Of a stretch of 52,959 nucleotides of DNA, positions 1-7,475 are shown in pieces; within the stretch, counting starts at the first letter, position 1; the number at the start of each line of letters is the position of its first letter. Origin of the DNA: CAZLYF01 sp964586835 (lineage in GTDB: Bacteria; Bacillota; Clostridia; Christensenellales; Aristaeellaceae); contig CAZPIC010000015.1 of NCBI GenBank assembly GCA_964586835.1, forward strand, positions 1 to 52,959, written 5' to 3'. The notes below the pieces were generated by a model. It was given only the letters and a program-made list of their open reading frames with translations, was not told where the DNA came from and searched no databases. The translations under genes were made by a program, and so were the position numbers.

Positions 1-16
1 CTATAGAGAATCGCTA

Positions 17-44
17 TTGATTTTAGCTACAGGAGTGCTATAAT
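17..44 (+). promoter_or_regulatory. Promoter for the wecE operon
   Basis: A TTGATT -35 box (17-22) is followed after 16 bases by a TATAAT -10 box (39-44) that carries an upstream TGC extension. Transcription would start near 51, about 98 bases before wecE. A second TATAAT lies at 55-60 without a good -35 box. Confidence 0.6.
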
Positions 45-148
45 CGAATGTGTTTATAATCAAACCAACAAAGAGCCATGTACTGCCAGGTTGAATAGGG
101 TAAGGTCTTCGGACAGGAGATTTAGAAAGGGCACATAGGTGAATCACC

Positions 149-1276
149 ATGATCAACTTTAATGTTCCACCGTTTACGGGAAAGGAACCGGAGTATATGC
201 TACAAGCCATGCAGTCTGGAAAAATCTGTGGTGACGGGCCGTTCACCCAGCGCTGCAATACCTGGATAGAGAAAAACGCCGGCATCCACAAGGCGCTACT
301 GACCACAAGCTGCACGCACGCACTGGAGATGGCCGCGCTGCTTGCGGATATCCGTCAAGGCGATGAGGTGATCCTGCCCTCGTTTACATTTGTTTCCACT
401 GCCAATGCATTTGTCTTAAGGGGAGCGGAGATCGTCTTTGTCGATGTGCGGCCGGACACGATGAATTTGGACGAGGGTCAGGTCGCGCTGGCGGTCACGC
501 CAAGGACGAAGGCTGTTGCGGTAGTGCATTACGCGGGTGTGGCCTGTGAGATGGACAGTATCGATGAGGTCGCACGGCAGCATCAACTGATGGTGATCGA
601 GGACGCAGCGCAGGGAGTGATGAGCACCTACAAGGGTCGGGCGCTCGGCGCGCTTGGAGATTTTGGCTGTTACAGCTTCCACGAAACAAAGAACTATTCC
701 ATGGGGGAGGGCGGCGCGCTTCTGATCCGTGATGCGCAGTATACTGATCGGGCGGAGATCGTCCGTGAAAAAGGAACGGACCGCAGCCGCTTTCACCGGG
801 GCCAGGTGGACAAGTATACTTGGATGGATATCGGCAGCAGTTATCTGCCCAGCGAGATCAACGCAGCCTACCTATGGGCACAGCTGGAAGCGGCTGACCG
901 GATCAACACAGACAGGCTCACGCTCTGGAACCGATACCTCGCCCTCCTCAGCGGGTTGAGAGACAGCGGGAGGATCGAGCTTCCCTTCATTCCGCCAGAA
1001 TGTGAGCACAACGCGCACATGTTCTATATTAAGGTAAAAGATCTTCAGGAACGGACGGACCTGATCGCCTATCTCGGCGAACGTGGCGTCATGGCGGTTT
1101 TCCACTACATCCCGCTGCACTCTTCTCCAGCTGGAAGGCGTTTTGGACGCTTTTTCGGGAAAGACAGGTATACCACACGGGAGAGTGAGCGACTGCTCAG
1201 GTTGCCTTTGTATTATGGCATGCGGGAACAGGACCAGGAGAAGGTGGTGGACCATATCCATGCATTCTACAGCTGA
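149..1276 (+). CDS. wecE: dTDP-4-amino-4,6-dideoxygalactose transaminase (WecE/RffA)
   Basis: This PLP-dependent sugar aminotransferase of the DegT/DnrJ/EryC1 family would convert dTDP-4-keto-6-deoxyglucose to dTDP-4-amino-4,6-dideoxygalactose in the cytoplasm. At 375 residues it is full length. It resembles enterobacterial WecE along its whole length, including GDEVILPSFTFVSTANAF near residues 71-88, the cofactor-binding EDAAQG at 151-156, and SFHETKN with the Schiff-base lysine at about 181. The ATG at 149 sits behind a modest AGGTG ribosome-binding site. It is the first gene of a plus-strand run that continues with an acetyltransferase and an ArnC-like glycosyltransferase, which suggests the amino sugar is acylated and loaded onto a lipid carrier. 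It is the only clearly intact enzyme gene of that run. The family assignment is firm; the exact sugar product is inferred from similarity to WecE. Confidence 0.9.
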   Translation: MINFNVPPFTGKEPEYMLQAMQSGKICGDGPFTQRCNTWIEKNAGIHKALLTTSCTHALEMAALLADIRQGDEVILPSFTFVSTANAFVLRGAEIVFVDVRPDTMNLDEGQVALAVTPRTKAVAVVHYAGVACEMDSIDEVARQHQLMVIEDAAQGVMSTYKGRALGALGDFGCYSFHETKNYSMGEGGALLIRDAQYTDRAEIVREKGTDRSRFHRGQVDKYTWMDIGSSYLPSEINAAYLWAQLEAADRINTDRLTLWNRYLALLSGLRDSGRIELPFIPPECEHNAHMFYIKVKDLQERTDLIAYLGERGVMAVFHYIPLHSSPAGRRFGRFFGKDRYTTRESERLLRLPLYYGMREQDQEKVVDHIHAFYS

Positions 1277-1820
1277 AGGTCTGAAGGCAGCCTGCGGGGA
1301 CACCGGGTCCTGTTAAGACCGATTGCAGAAACGGACACCGGGGATATCGTCAGGTTTCGCAACCTGCCAGACGTTCGGGAGCATTTTATCTTCTGGAAAC
1401 TTGTGTCTCCCGAAGACCACCTTGCCTGGATGAGGAACCGGGTAAGGACTGGGGAGGCCGCTCAGTTTATGATCCTTGAACAACCGACAGGCCACCCGGT
1501 TGGCCTGTCTATCTCAGGGACATTGACAAAGAGCACGGGAAAGCGGAGTTTGGCGTGTTTATTAGTGAAAAGGATGCGTGGGGATGCGGGTATGGGACGA
1601 AGGCTGCGCGGCTGATATTGGATTTTGCCTTCAGCCGCGTGGGACTCAACCGTATGTTCTTGCGTGTCCTTCGCCGCAACCAGGCTGCCATCAGGAGCTA
1701 TGAAAAGACGGGGTTAAAACAGAGGGTTGTTTTCGCCAGGTCGTAAGGATCGAGGGCAGGGTTCACGACGTCATCTACATGGATTGTCTGCGTGACGACC
1801 TGGATCGAAGTGTACAGGCG
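1277..1820 (+). pseudogene. GNAT acetyltransferase, frameshifted (probable amino-sugar N-acetyltransferase)
   Basis: Three reading frames together encode a RimJ/PseH-type GNAT protein. The first frame gives LLRPIAETDTGDIVRFRN and continues past WMRNRVRTGEAAQ to about 1503. The second covers VYLRDIDKEHGKAEFGVFIS, the acetyl-CoA loop WGCGYGTKAARLILDFAF and RNQAAIRSYEKTG to about 1713. The third covers KTEGCFRQVVRIEGRVHDVI and runs up to the next gene. Each change of frame equals the loss of one base (near 1500-1508 and 1711-1716). The start is unclear: an ATG at 1260 overlaps wecE but would need one more lost base. After correction, no stop separates it from the glycosyltransferase start at 1821. 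Its place behind wecE suggests acetylation of the amino sugar that WecE makes. It could be a true pseudogene or the result of sequence error. Confidence 0.7.
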
Positions 1821-2781
1821 ATGGTAAAGGTATCTGTTGTGATTCCGTGTTTTCGTTCCGAAAACACGCTCTTAAGGTTGTCGATGCGGTCAGGGCCACG
1901 CTTGAAGCGCGAGGGACCTGCTTTGAGGTGGTCCTGGTAGATGATTTCTCTCCCGATGAAACATGCGCGTGATCCGAGAACTGACCAGTGCGGATCAGCG
2001 GATCATCGGCATCGGGCTTTCCCGGAACTTCGGGCAGTATTCCGCCTTGCTGGCGGGATTGCATGAGGCGTCCGGAGATGTGGTCGTGTGTATGGATGAC
2101 GACGGACAAACGCCGTTGGAAGAAAAGCCGCTCCTTCTGGATGCGCTCGACGCGGAAACCGATGTCGTGTACGCGAGATACCGCGCCAGAAAACAGGGGT
2201 GGTTTCGCAATTTCGCAAGCAGGGTCAACGATCGAATGACCGTGTGATTTCTTGGGAAACCCAAGGGGCTTCATGTGTCGAACTATTTCGCGGCCAAACG
2301 CTACGTGATAGACTATGTCCTCATATATACGAGCCCCAACCCCTACGTGATCGGGCTTGTGTTGCGTTCAAGTGGGAGGATACGCAATGTGGATATCAAC
2401 CACAGGGAACGCCTGTCTGGGCATTCAGGGTACACCTTTCGCATACTGCTGGGGCTGTGGGCAAACGCCTTTACATCTTTTTCTGAAAAACCCCTGCGTG
2501 TGGCTACGTATACCGGCATCCTCAGCGCCGTTTTGGGTTTCTGTTATAGGGATTACATCATTGTGCGCAGGCTTCTTGACAGCCATGTGCCCCTTGGGTA
2601 CAGCTCGCTGATGGCAGCTGTCCTGCTGGTGGGAGAGCTTATTATGCTGATGCTCAGCCTGGTGGGGGAGCACTTAAGTCGGGCTTATATTTCCATCAAC
2701 CGGTCTCCGCAGTTTGTGGTCAGGGAGCGCTGTACCTTGACAGACCGGGAGAAGGGCACTGTCAATGGAAACGACCCGTAG
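1821..2781 (+). pseudogene. ArnC/GtrB-like GT2 polyprenyl-phosphate glycosyltransferase, disrupted
   Basis: When joined across frames, this is a membrane-anchored GT2 enzyme like undecaprenyl-phosphate 4-formamido-arabinose transferase, which transfers a sugar from a nucleotide donor to undecaprenyl phosphate at the inner face of the membrane. Visible pieces are VKVSVVIPCFRSENT from the start at 1821, then FEVVLVDDFSPDET (frame change near 1871), then LSRNFGQYSALLAG and the metal-binding VVVCMDDDGQ (frame change near 1962-1968). An in-frame TGA at 2245-2247 separates this from the rest: GKPKGLHVSNYFAAKRYV and two C-terminal membrane helices ending at 2781. Both frame changes equal one lost base. 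The pairing with two ArnE/ArnF-like proteins downstream supports a lipid-linked sugar pathway. The disruption may be real decay or local sequence error. Confidence 0.75.
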
Positions 2782-3114
2782 AATAAAAGAGCGCCTGTCC
2801 CTGAACATTCTGGCTCTGTTCTATTCGCTTATTGGGGTCGCGGCAGAACAGGCAGGTCAGAGCCCCTTATTTTCACTCAGGTTCTTCGTGTTTTATGCTC
2901 TTATGATATTAGGGCTCCTGGTCTACGCTGTGCTGTGGCAGCAGGTTTTGAAAAAAACACCGCTGACGAAAGCCTTTTTTACAAAAGCCGGTTCCATCGT
3001 CTGGGGAATGATCTGGGGATCGGTCATTTTCGGGGAAGCGATCACGCTGAGGATGGTTATGAGAGCAACAGCTGTGCTTGTGGGGGAACCCTTGCAATGA
3101 CAGAAATAGGGTAG
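2765..3114 (+). pseudogene. EamA/SMR-type small membrane protein (ArnE/ArnF-like flippase subunit), 3' frameshift
   Basis: This four-helix small multidrug-resistance-like protein starts at 2765, overlapping the glycosyltransferase. It reads METTRRIKERLSLN, then membrane segments, then AFFTKAGSIVWGMIWGSVIFGEAI. The visible frame stops at 3100 (111 residues). Adding one G to the G run at 3082-3086 restores a more typical end, VLVGGTLAMTEIG, with a stop at 3112-3114 only one base before the next gene's ATG. ArnE and ArnF form the heterodimer that flips aminoarabinosyl-undecaprenyl phosphate. An ArnC-like gene followed by two such proteins matches that arrangement. The protein might still work with its altered tail. 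Confidence 0.65.
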
Positions 3115-3115
3115 T

Positions 3116-3451
3116 ATGTGGCTGCACATTGCTGTTTTCTTGGGAGGAGTCTGCCTGTCATCGGGGGTTCAGCTGTTGCTGAAGAAGAGCGCGCAAATGG
3201 AATACGGGAGCCTTTTGCGCGAGTACCTCAACGCGAAGGTGCTCATCGCTTTTGCTGCTTTCTTTGTCGCGACCGTCTGCACGGTGTTTGCTTATGCCCG
3301 TATTCCACTGTCGCTGAGCGGCATGCTCTCGTCCAGCGATTATCTCTTTGTGGTCGCGATGGGTAGGGTGGCGCTTGGGGAAAAAATCAGCAGGACAAGG
3401 GTGGTGAACCTGGCGCTGATTGTGGACGGCATGATCCTTTTCTCTGCCTGA
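3116..3451 (+). CDS. EamA/SMR-type small membrane protein (ArnF-like flippase subunit)
   Basis: This is a 111-residue protein with four predicted membrane helices. The pattern is that of EamA/SMR half-transporters, including LSGMLSSSDYLFVVAMGRVALGEKISRTRVV and a final hydrophobic helix. It is intact and follows the first EamA gene almost directly. By analogy with ArnE-ArnF, the two would form a heterodimer that moves a glycosylated undecaprenyl phosphate across the membrane for use by an extracytoplasmic glycosyltransferase, possibly the GT-C protein encoded convergently next door. The substrate is inferred from the neighbours. Start choice is reasonable but the ribosome-binding site is weak, so translation may be coupled to the upstream gene. 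Confidence 0.65.
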   Translation: MWLHIAVFLGGVCLSSGVQLLLKKSAQMEYGSLLREYLNAKVLIAFAAFFVATVCTVFAYARIPLSLSGMLSSSDYLFVVAMGRVALGEKISRTRVVNLALIVDGMILFSA

Positions 3452-3475
3452 GCGCCTTGAAAGCCTGACGGGTGC

Positions 3476-5383
3476 TCAATAAACAGCGTCGAGCAGACCG
3501 GTCTCCCGGTTCACTTTCAGAAGGGTCATGTCCTCTATGCCGCCAAGGTCTGAAAAGGCCTCATAGAAGTTTTCACAGAAATAGAGATTGGTCAGATACA
3601 GAATGACATAGTCATATTCCTGCAGAAGCTCCTCCATCCATTCCTCAACCGTTATCTCCCTTGTCCAGAGATCACCCTCGTGGAAGGGCGTCCCTAAACT
3701 CCATGTGAAGTTTGCGTTCAGTGTGTGCGGACGAAGCAGATAGCGCATGACCCAGTACTCGTATCCGCTGGATTCCTGGGCCACGAAATAGATCCTTGCA
3801 TCTGTTTCTGTTCGTGACATGACGAAATCTGCAAAAGCATCGTAGGGCTCCCGCATCCTGACAGAACCCTCTACGGAGGACCTGCTGAGGAAGGAGCGCA
3901 CGCTTTGAAGCGGAGTAAAGGCAACTGTAAGGCTGAGGATGGCTGCACTGAGCTTTAGGGATAAGCGCTCGTCCGAGGACAGGAGCCTCAGTGTGATCAG
4001 AAGGGCCAACAGGGTGAACGCTAGAAAGACAACCCTCAGATAACGGTCAAAAGAGGCGAGCGAGACAGCCTCATGCTCTGAAAACTTATACATGTACGCT
4101 GCACAGTGACCCACTGCGTAAAGGACAAGGCCGGCAGCGAGGAGAAGGGAAGAGAAGACAGCGGTCCCCCGTTTCATCATCCCCCGGTTTGCGAGGGCTA
4201 TGAGCAGCAGGGCCAGCGTGGATGCTGTCAAAACAGCCAGGAGGACATAGTTTAGAAGAACTCCGGTGTTCCCTGGGCTAAGGCCACTGTTTAATAAGCG
4301 GTGCATATAGTTGTTGAGAACGGAACTACGGTAGTTTACGGTTTCTCCGTTGAGAATGCGCAGGAATTCCTGGAGGTCGATTTTGCCGTCAAACTGTGTG
4401 CTTGCGCCGCTGAAGTAAACGTTCAGCCTCCAGCTTGCCTTAGCCGCGACAAGACAGAGAGGCACTGTTGCCAGCTCCACAACGCGCCACTTGCGAGACC
4501 TGGCCACAGGCTTTCCTTGGCTGTGCCCGAAGGAGAGGCGGTCAGCCATGTAGACACCTCCCGCGAGCAGGGCGAAAAACAAGCCTGCTTCTTTCAGGAG
4601 GACCAGGGTGGAACAGCATAGGAAGAATCCAGCCCTGTCCAGAGGATTTCGCCCATGAATGCCCAGTGCCATTGCCAGCGCTACGCCAGCGAGCAGGCCC
4701 ATGAACGGGTCTACATATACTTCGCTGTACATCCCCGGGAAGTAGATGAGCGGAACCAGAAACACGCCGGTGGCAGCAGCGATCACGCCAAAGGGTTTCC
4801 GGAAACTGAGCTGGGAGAAGAAGGGCATGCAGATGGACACATAGAAGATCTGGAAGGCGGCAAACGCTCTCCATTCCTCAAAACCTGGGCCTTGGGAAAG
4901 AAGCCTTCCCACCATGAGAAAGAAGTACTGGAACAGCGGCATGGAAGGGGGGTAGGAGGGGAAGGCAGCTTGCGAAAGCGGATCCGTACCTAAGCTGTGG
5001 CGCGTATACATGGATTTGACTGCGTCCATCCAGTGGGAAAACTCATCCCATGCTGTCGCGAGCCTGCCCCGGTTTAAAACCATGATCAAAGTGTACAGAA
5101 AAAGGAAGACAGCAAACCCGGGTGTCAGCATCTTTGCTGTAAAGAGCCTGAGCTTGCGGCTCCTGAAAAGCTGGAAGACACACAGGGCCCAGGCAGACAT
5201 AGAGAGCGCAAACAGGGCGTACGCACCGGCTTTAAGAGCGCCGAAGAGGCCGAACACATACAGAACCAGGACGATGGTAAAGCAGGTCAGCGGAAGAGTC
5301 TCTTCGTATTTCCTTTCAAGGAAGGCAGCGCCAAGCGCACTGCCGGAAGACAGGACGAGAAAGGTAAGAGCTTCTGGCGCCAT
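3476..5383 (-). CDS. Large polytopic membrane protein, probable GT-C glycosyltransferase
   Basis: The 635-residue protein has a dozen or more hydrophobic segments. After the first five helices comes a charged loop containing WDEFSHWMDAVKSM, the kind of early acidic loop that GT-C enzymes use to bind a lipid-linked sugar donor. The C-terminal 130 residues are mostly soluble and probably extracytoplasmic. The start at 5383 (ATG) is preferred to a GTG at 5389 because AAAAGGA lies 8 bases ahead of it. It lies 29 bases downstream of a DPM1-like GT2 on the same strand; that pair suggests the GT2 makes a polyprenyl-phosphate sugar and this protein transfers it. I do not recognise a named family, so substrate and acceptor are unknown. 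It could instead be a polymerase or ligase. Confidence 0.6.
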   Translation of the reverse strand: MAPEALTFLVLSSGSALGAAFLERKYEETLPLTCFTIVLVLYVFGLFGALKAGAYALFALSMSAWALCVFQLFRSRKLRLFTAKMLTPGFAVFLFLYTLIMVLNRGRLATAWDEFSHWMDAVKSMYTRHSLGTDPLSQAAFPSYPPSMPLFQYFFLMVGRLLSQGPGFEEWRAFAAFQIFYVSICMPFFSQLSFRKPFGVIAAATGVFLVPLIYFPGMYSEVYVDPFMGLLAGVALAMALGIHGRNPLDRAGFFLCCSTLVLLKEAGLFFALLAGGVYMADRLSFGHSQGKPVARSRKWRVVELATVPLCLVAAKASWRLNVYFSGASTQFDGKIDLQEFLRILNGETVNYRSSVLNNYMHRLLNSGLSPGNTGVLLNYVLLAVLTASTLALLLIALANRGMMKRGTAVFSSLLLAAGLVLYAVGHCAAYMYKFSEHEAVSLASFDRYLRVVFLAFTLLALLITLRLLSSDERLSLKLSAAILSLTVAFTPLQSVRSFLSRSSVEGSVRMREPYDAFADFVMSRTETDARIYFVAQESSGYEYWVMRYLLRPHTLNANFTWSLGTPFHEGDLWTREITVEEWMEELLQEYDYVILYLTNLYFCENFYEAFSDLGGIEDMTLLKVNRETGLLDAVY

Positions 5384-5412
5384 CAGCACATCCTTTTCCT
5401 ATAGATGCGGGT

Positions 5413-6105
5413 TTACCCGCTGAGCCTTCTGATGATGATGGCAAGGGAGACCTTCACCATGTAGTAAACGGAAGCGGCCATCGAAATGGAACTCCTGCCA
5501 CCCTGCCGTTCGTGCATGAGGGCTGGCACTTCCATCACCGTCGCTCCAGTCATGAGGGCGGAGATGATTGCCTCGGGTTCCGGGTAGTCTTGGGCATAGC
5601 TCTGCGAGTAAAAGCGAATCATCCTGCGGTTAACAGCCCGGAAACCGCTGGTGACGTCTGTTACGCGCTGCCCGGTGAGAAACCTGATCAACTCGCTCAG
5701 GAAGCGTATCCCTGCCCGGCGAACTGCGGAGGACTGGAAGCCTTCTCCTCTGAGAAAGCGGGAACCAATCACCACGTCGCAAAGACCCTCCCGAAGGGGT
5801 TGGACCAGGGAGGCGATGCAGGAAGCGTCGTGCTGGCCGTCCCCGTCGAATTGGATGGCGATGTCATATCCGTTCTCTAAGGCATAGAGATAACCAGCCT
5901 GGACGCCACCACCGATGCCCAGATTGATGGGGAGGGACAGGTGATCCACCCCTTCGGTGAGGAGAAGCTCGCGGGTGCCATCCGTCGAACAGTCATTGAT
6001 GACCAGAGGGTCTGCGTCTGGCGCTTCCTCCTTAAGCGATGCAAGGACCCTGCAGATGTTCTCAAACTCATTGTAGGCCGGGATGATGATCAGGGTTTTG
6101 TGCAT
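5413..6105 (-). CDS. GT2 glycosyltransferase, polyprenyl-phosphate mannosyl/glucosyltransferase-like
   Basis: This is a 230-residue cytoplasmic GT-A fold enzyme of the DPM1-like group. It begins MHKTLIIIPAYNEFENICRV and has NDCSTDG, the metal-binding FDGDGQHD, GSRFLRGEGF, and VTSGFRAVNR. There is no membrane tail, as in short DPM1-type enzymes that need a partner. An upstream ATG at 6126 would add seven residues, but GAGGAG lies just ahead of the ATG at 6105. The expected product is a polyprenyl-phosphate-linked hexose. It is the first gene of a two-gene unit with the GT-C protein downstream, driven by a clear promoter at 6188-6216. Confidence 0.8.
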   Translation of the reverse strand: MHKTLIIIPAYNEFENICRVLASLKEEAPDADPLVINDCSTDGTRELLLTEGVDHLSLPINLGIGGGVQAGYLYALENGYDIAIQFDGDGQHDASCIASLVQPLREGLCDVVIGSRFLRGEGFQSSAVRRAGIRFLSELIRFLTGQRVTDVTSGFRAVNRRMIRFYSQSYAQDYPEPEAIISALMTGATVMEVPALMHERQGGRSSISMAASVYYMVKVSLAIIIRRLSG

Positions 6106-6187
6106 AATCTCCTCATCCTGCGACATACTTGGCCCGCCTGAAGCGTCCGACGGGAGTATGCCGGTGAAATGCCCTAAATTCCTTTAC

Positions 6188-6216
6188 ATACTACCAGTTG
6201 TTGCTTTTTTCATCAA
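6188..6216 (-). promoter_or_regulatory. Promoter for the GT2/GT-C operon
   Basis: On the minus strand, TTGATG (6216-6211) is followed after 17 bases by TAGTAT (6193-6188), with a TGG extension before the -10 box. Transcription would begin near 6181, about 75 bases before the GT2 start at 6105. Confidence 0.6.
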
Positions 6217-6254
6217 CATCGCTGCGCTGAAGGGGTGCATTCGGGATAGCAAGT

Positions 6255-6340
6255 GTGTTATAACACCTGGGAACGACCAGGATGGACGCCGGTCGCAGAC
6301 AGCATGGGAGCGCGTCCATCGGTAGCTGTCACTCTGACAG
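6255..6340. promoter_or_regulatory. Three palindromes between divergent glycosyltransferase genes
   Basis: The 12-base perfect palindrome GTGTTATAACAC lies at 6255-6266. A 9-base inverted repeat follows, GATGGACGC at 6281-6289 and GCGTCCATC at 6312-6320. Then comes CTGTCA-CTC-TGACAG at 6326-6340. All lie upstream of both divergent transcripts and could be operators. No regulator gene is adjacent, so function is unknown. Confidence 0.4.
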
Positions 6341-6374
6341 TTAGTATTCATTTGAGGTGGGATGGTAGGCTCTG

Positions 6375-7454
6375 ATGGGGATGAGTGTCGTCTTGCTGGC
6401 ATACAGCGAAGAAGAGAACTTGCGGGCGCTGCTGCCGCTGATTAGACAGAATGTCGAGCAGACAGGGGAAGAATACGAGATCATCGTCGTGGATACCGAA
6501 AAGCCCACCGATCATACCAAAGATGTGTGTCTGCTAAACAAGGCGCGTTATATCAATCAGGAAGAACCTGCCTTTGGCGGGGCGTTTCGCACAGGCATTA
6601 AGCATGCGAGGATGGACAAGTTTCTGATCATGGATGGCGACGGATCCCACGATCCCTCCGTGATCCCTGCGATGTATCACAGATTCATGCAGGGGTACGA
6701 CGTCGTGATTGGCTCACGATATGTGAAAGGAGGGACCACCCATGACGCCATGACTTCAGTGATGATGTCAAGAATCCTCAACGCCGCGTTCAGGATCTGT
6801 CTTGGCATCAGAGCCCGGGACATCTCAACCAATTTCCGCCTGTATCATACCGGGCAACTGAAGCGCACGGTGACGACATGTACCAATTATGATGTGCTGC
6901 AGGAAATCCTGTTTCGTTTGAAGCGCCTTAAACCGGATCTGGCGATTGCAGAGGTGCCGATCACGTTCAGGAAGCGTGCTCACGGTCAGTCTAAACGCAG
7001 GCTTCTGCCCTTTGTGGTCAGCTATGCGCAGACGCTATGTCACCTGGCGCTCCTGAGGCTTGCGAAAACGGACGAGAAACAACGGCTGATGAAAAACATC
7101 GTTCTGTACGCGGTCTTTGGCGTAATCGCGGCCGGGCTGGAGTATGCTGTTTTCTCGACTCTGATATCGACCGCTCTATCCCGCCAGCCGGAGTGGGCCA
7201 ACCTGATCGGATCGCTCAGCGGCTTTGCCTTCGCCTTTGTGGCCAATACTTTCCTGAACTTTAAAAAGCGGGACAAGGTGCTCCGAAGGCTGATTTCCTA
7301 TGGACTGATCTGTCTGCTGGGGCTGGCGATTTCGACTGGCTGCATTCACCTGCTGAAGGACCGAATGAACCTGTATCTGCTAAAGGCGATCCTGATGGTT
7401 GCTGTGTCGGCGCTGCAGTTCGTTCTTAACCGGGCTGTCACATACAGGGAATAG
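6375..7454 (+). CDS. GT2 glycosyltransferase fused to a GtrA-like membrane domain
   Basis: The 359-residue protein has two parts. Residues 1 to about 230 are a DPM1-like GT2 domain with VVLLAYSEEENLRALLP, the metal-binding MDGDGSHDPS, GSRYVKGGTT and ISTNFRLY. Residues from about 235 to the end form a four-helix GtrA domain with GLEYAVFSTLIS, FAFAFVANTFLNF and a final FVLNRAVTY. GT2-GtrA fusions make a polyprenyl-phosphate sugar and are thought to help move it across the membrane for a GT-C transferase. The next gene, convergent at 7476-8690, is such a candidate. The ATG at 6375 or the one at 6381 could be the true start; the ribosome-binding site is weak for both. Confidence 0.85.
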   Translation: MGMSVVLLAYSEEENLRALLPLIRQNVEQTGEEYEIIVVDTEKPTDHTKDVCLLNKARYINQEEPAFGGAFRTGIKHARMDKFLIMDGDGSHDPSVIPAMYHRFMQGYDVVIGSRYVKGGTTHDAMTSVMMSRILNAAFRICLGIRARDISTNFRLYHTGQLKRTVTTCTNYDVLQEILFRLKRLKPDLAIAEVPITFRKRAHGQSKRRLLPFVVSYAQTLCHLALLRLAKTDEKQRLMKNIVLYAVFGVIAAGLEYAVFSTLISTALSRQPEWANLIGSLSGFAFAFVANTFLNFKKRDKVLRRLISYGLICLLGLAISTGCIHLLKDRMNLYLLKAILMVAVSALQFVLNRAVTYRE

Positions 7455-7475
7455 ACCGGTGGGCAAGCCAGCCCC

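Noticed and set aside
2245..2247. In-frame TGA in the ArnC-like gene read as recoding (selenocysteine or tryptophan)
   Set aside because: Many intact genes in the window end with TGA, and the same gene also has frameshifts, so a nonsense change or sequence error is the simpler reading.
1821..2781. The ORFs at 1963-2247 and 2275-2781 taken as separate small genes
   Set aside because: They are consecutive parts of one GT2 protein in the same frame, separated only by a TGA; neither has its own ribosome-binding site.
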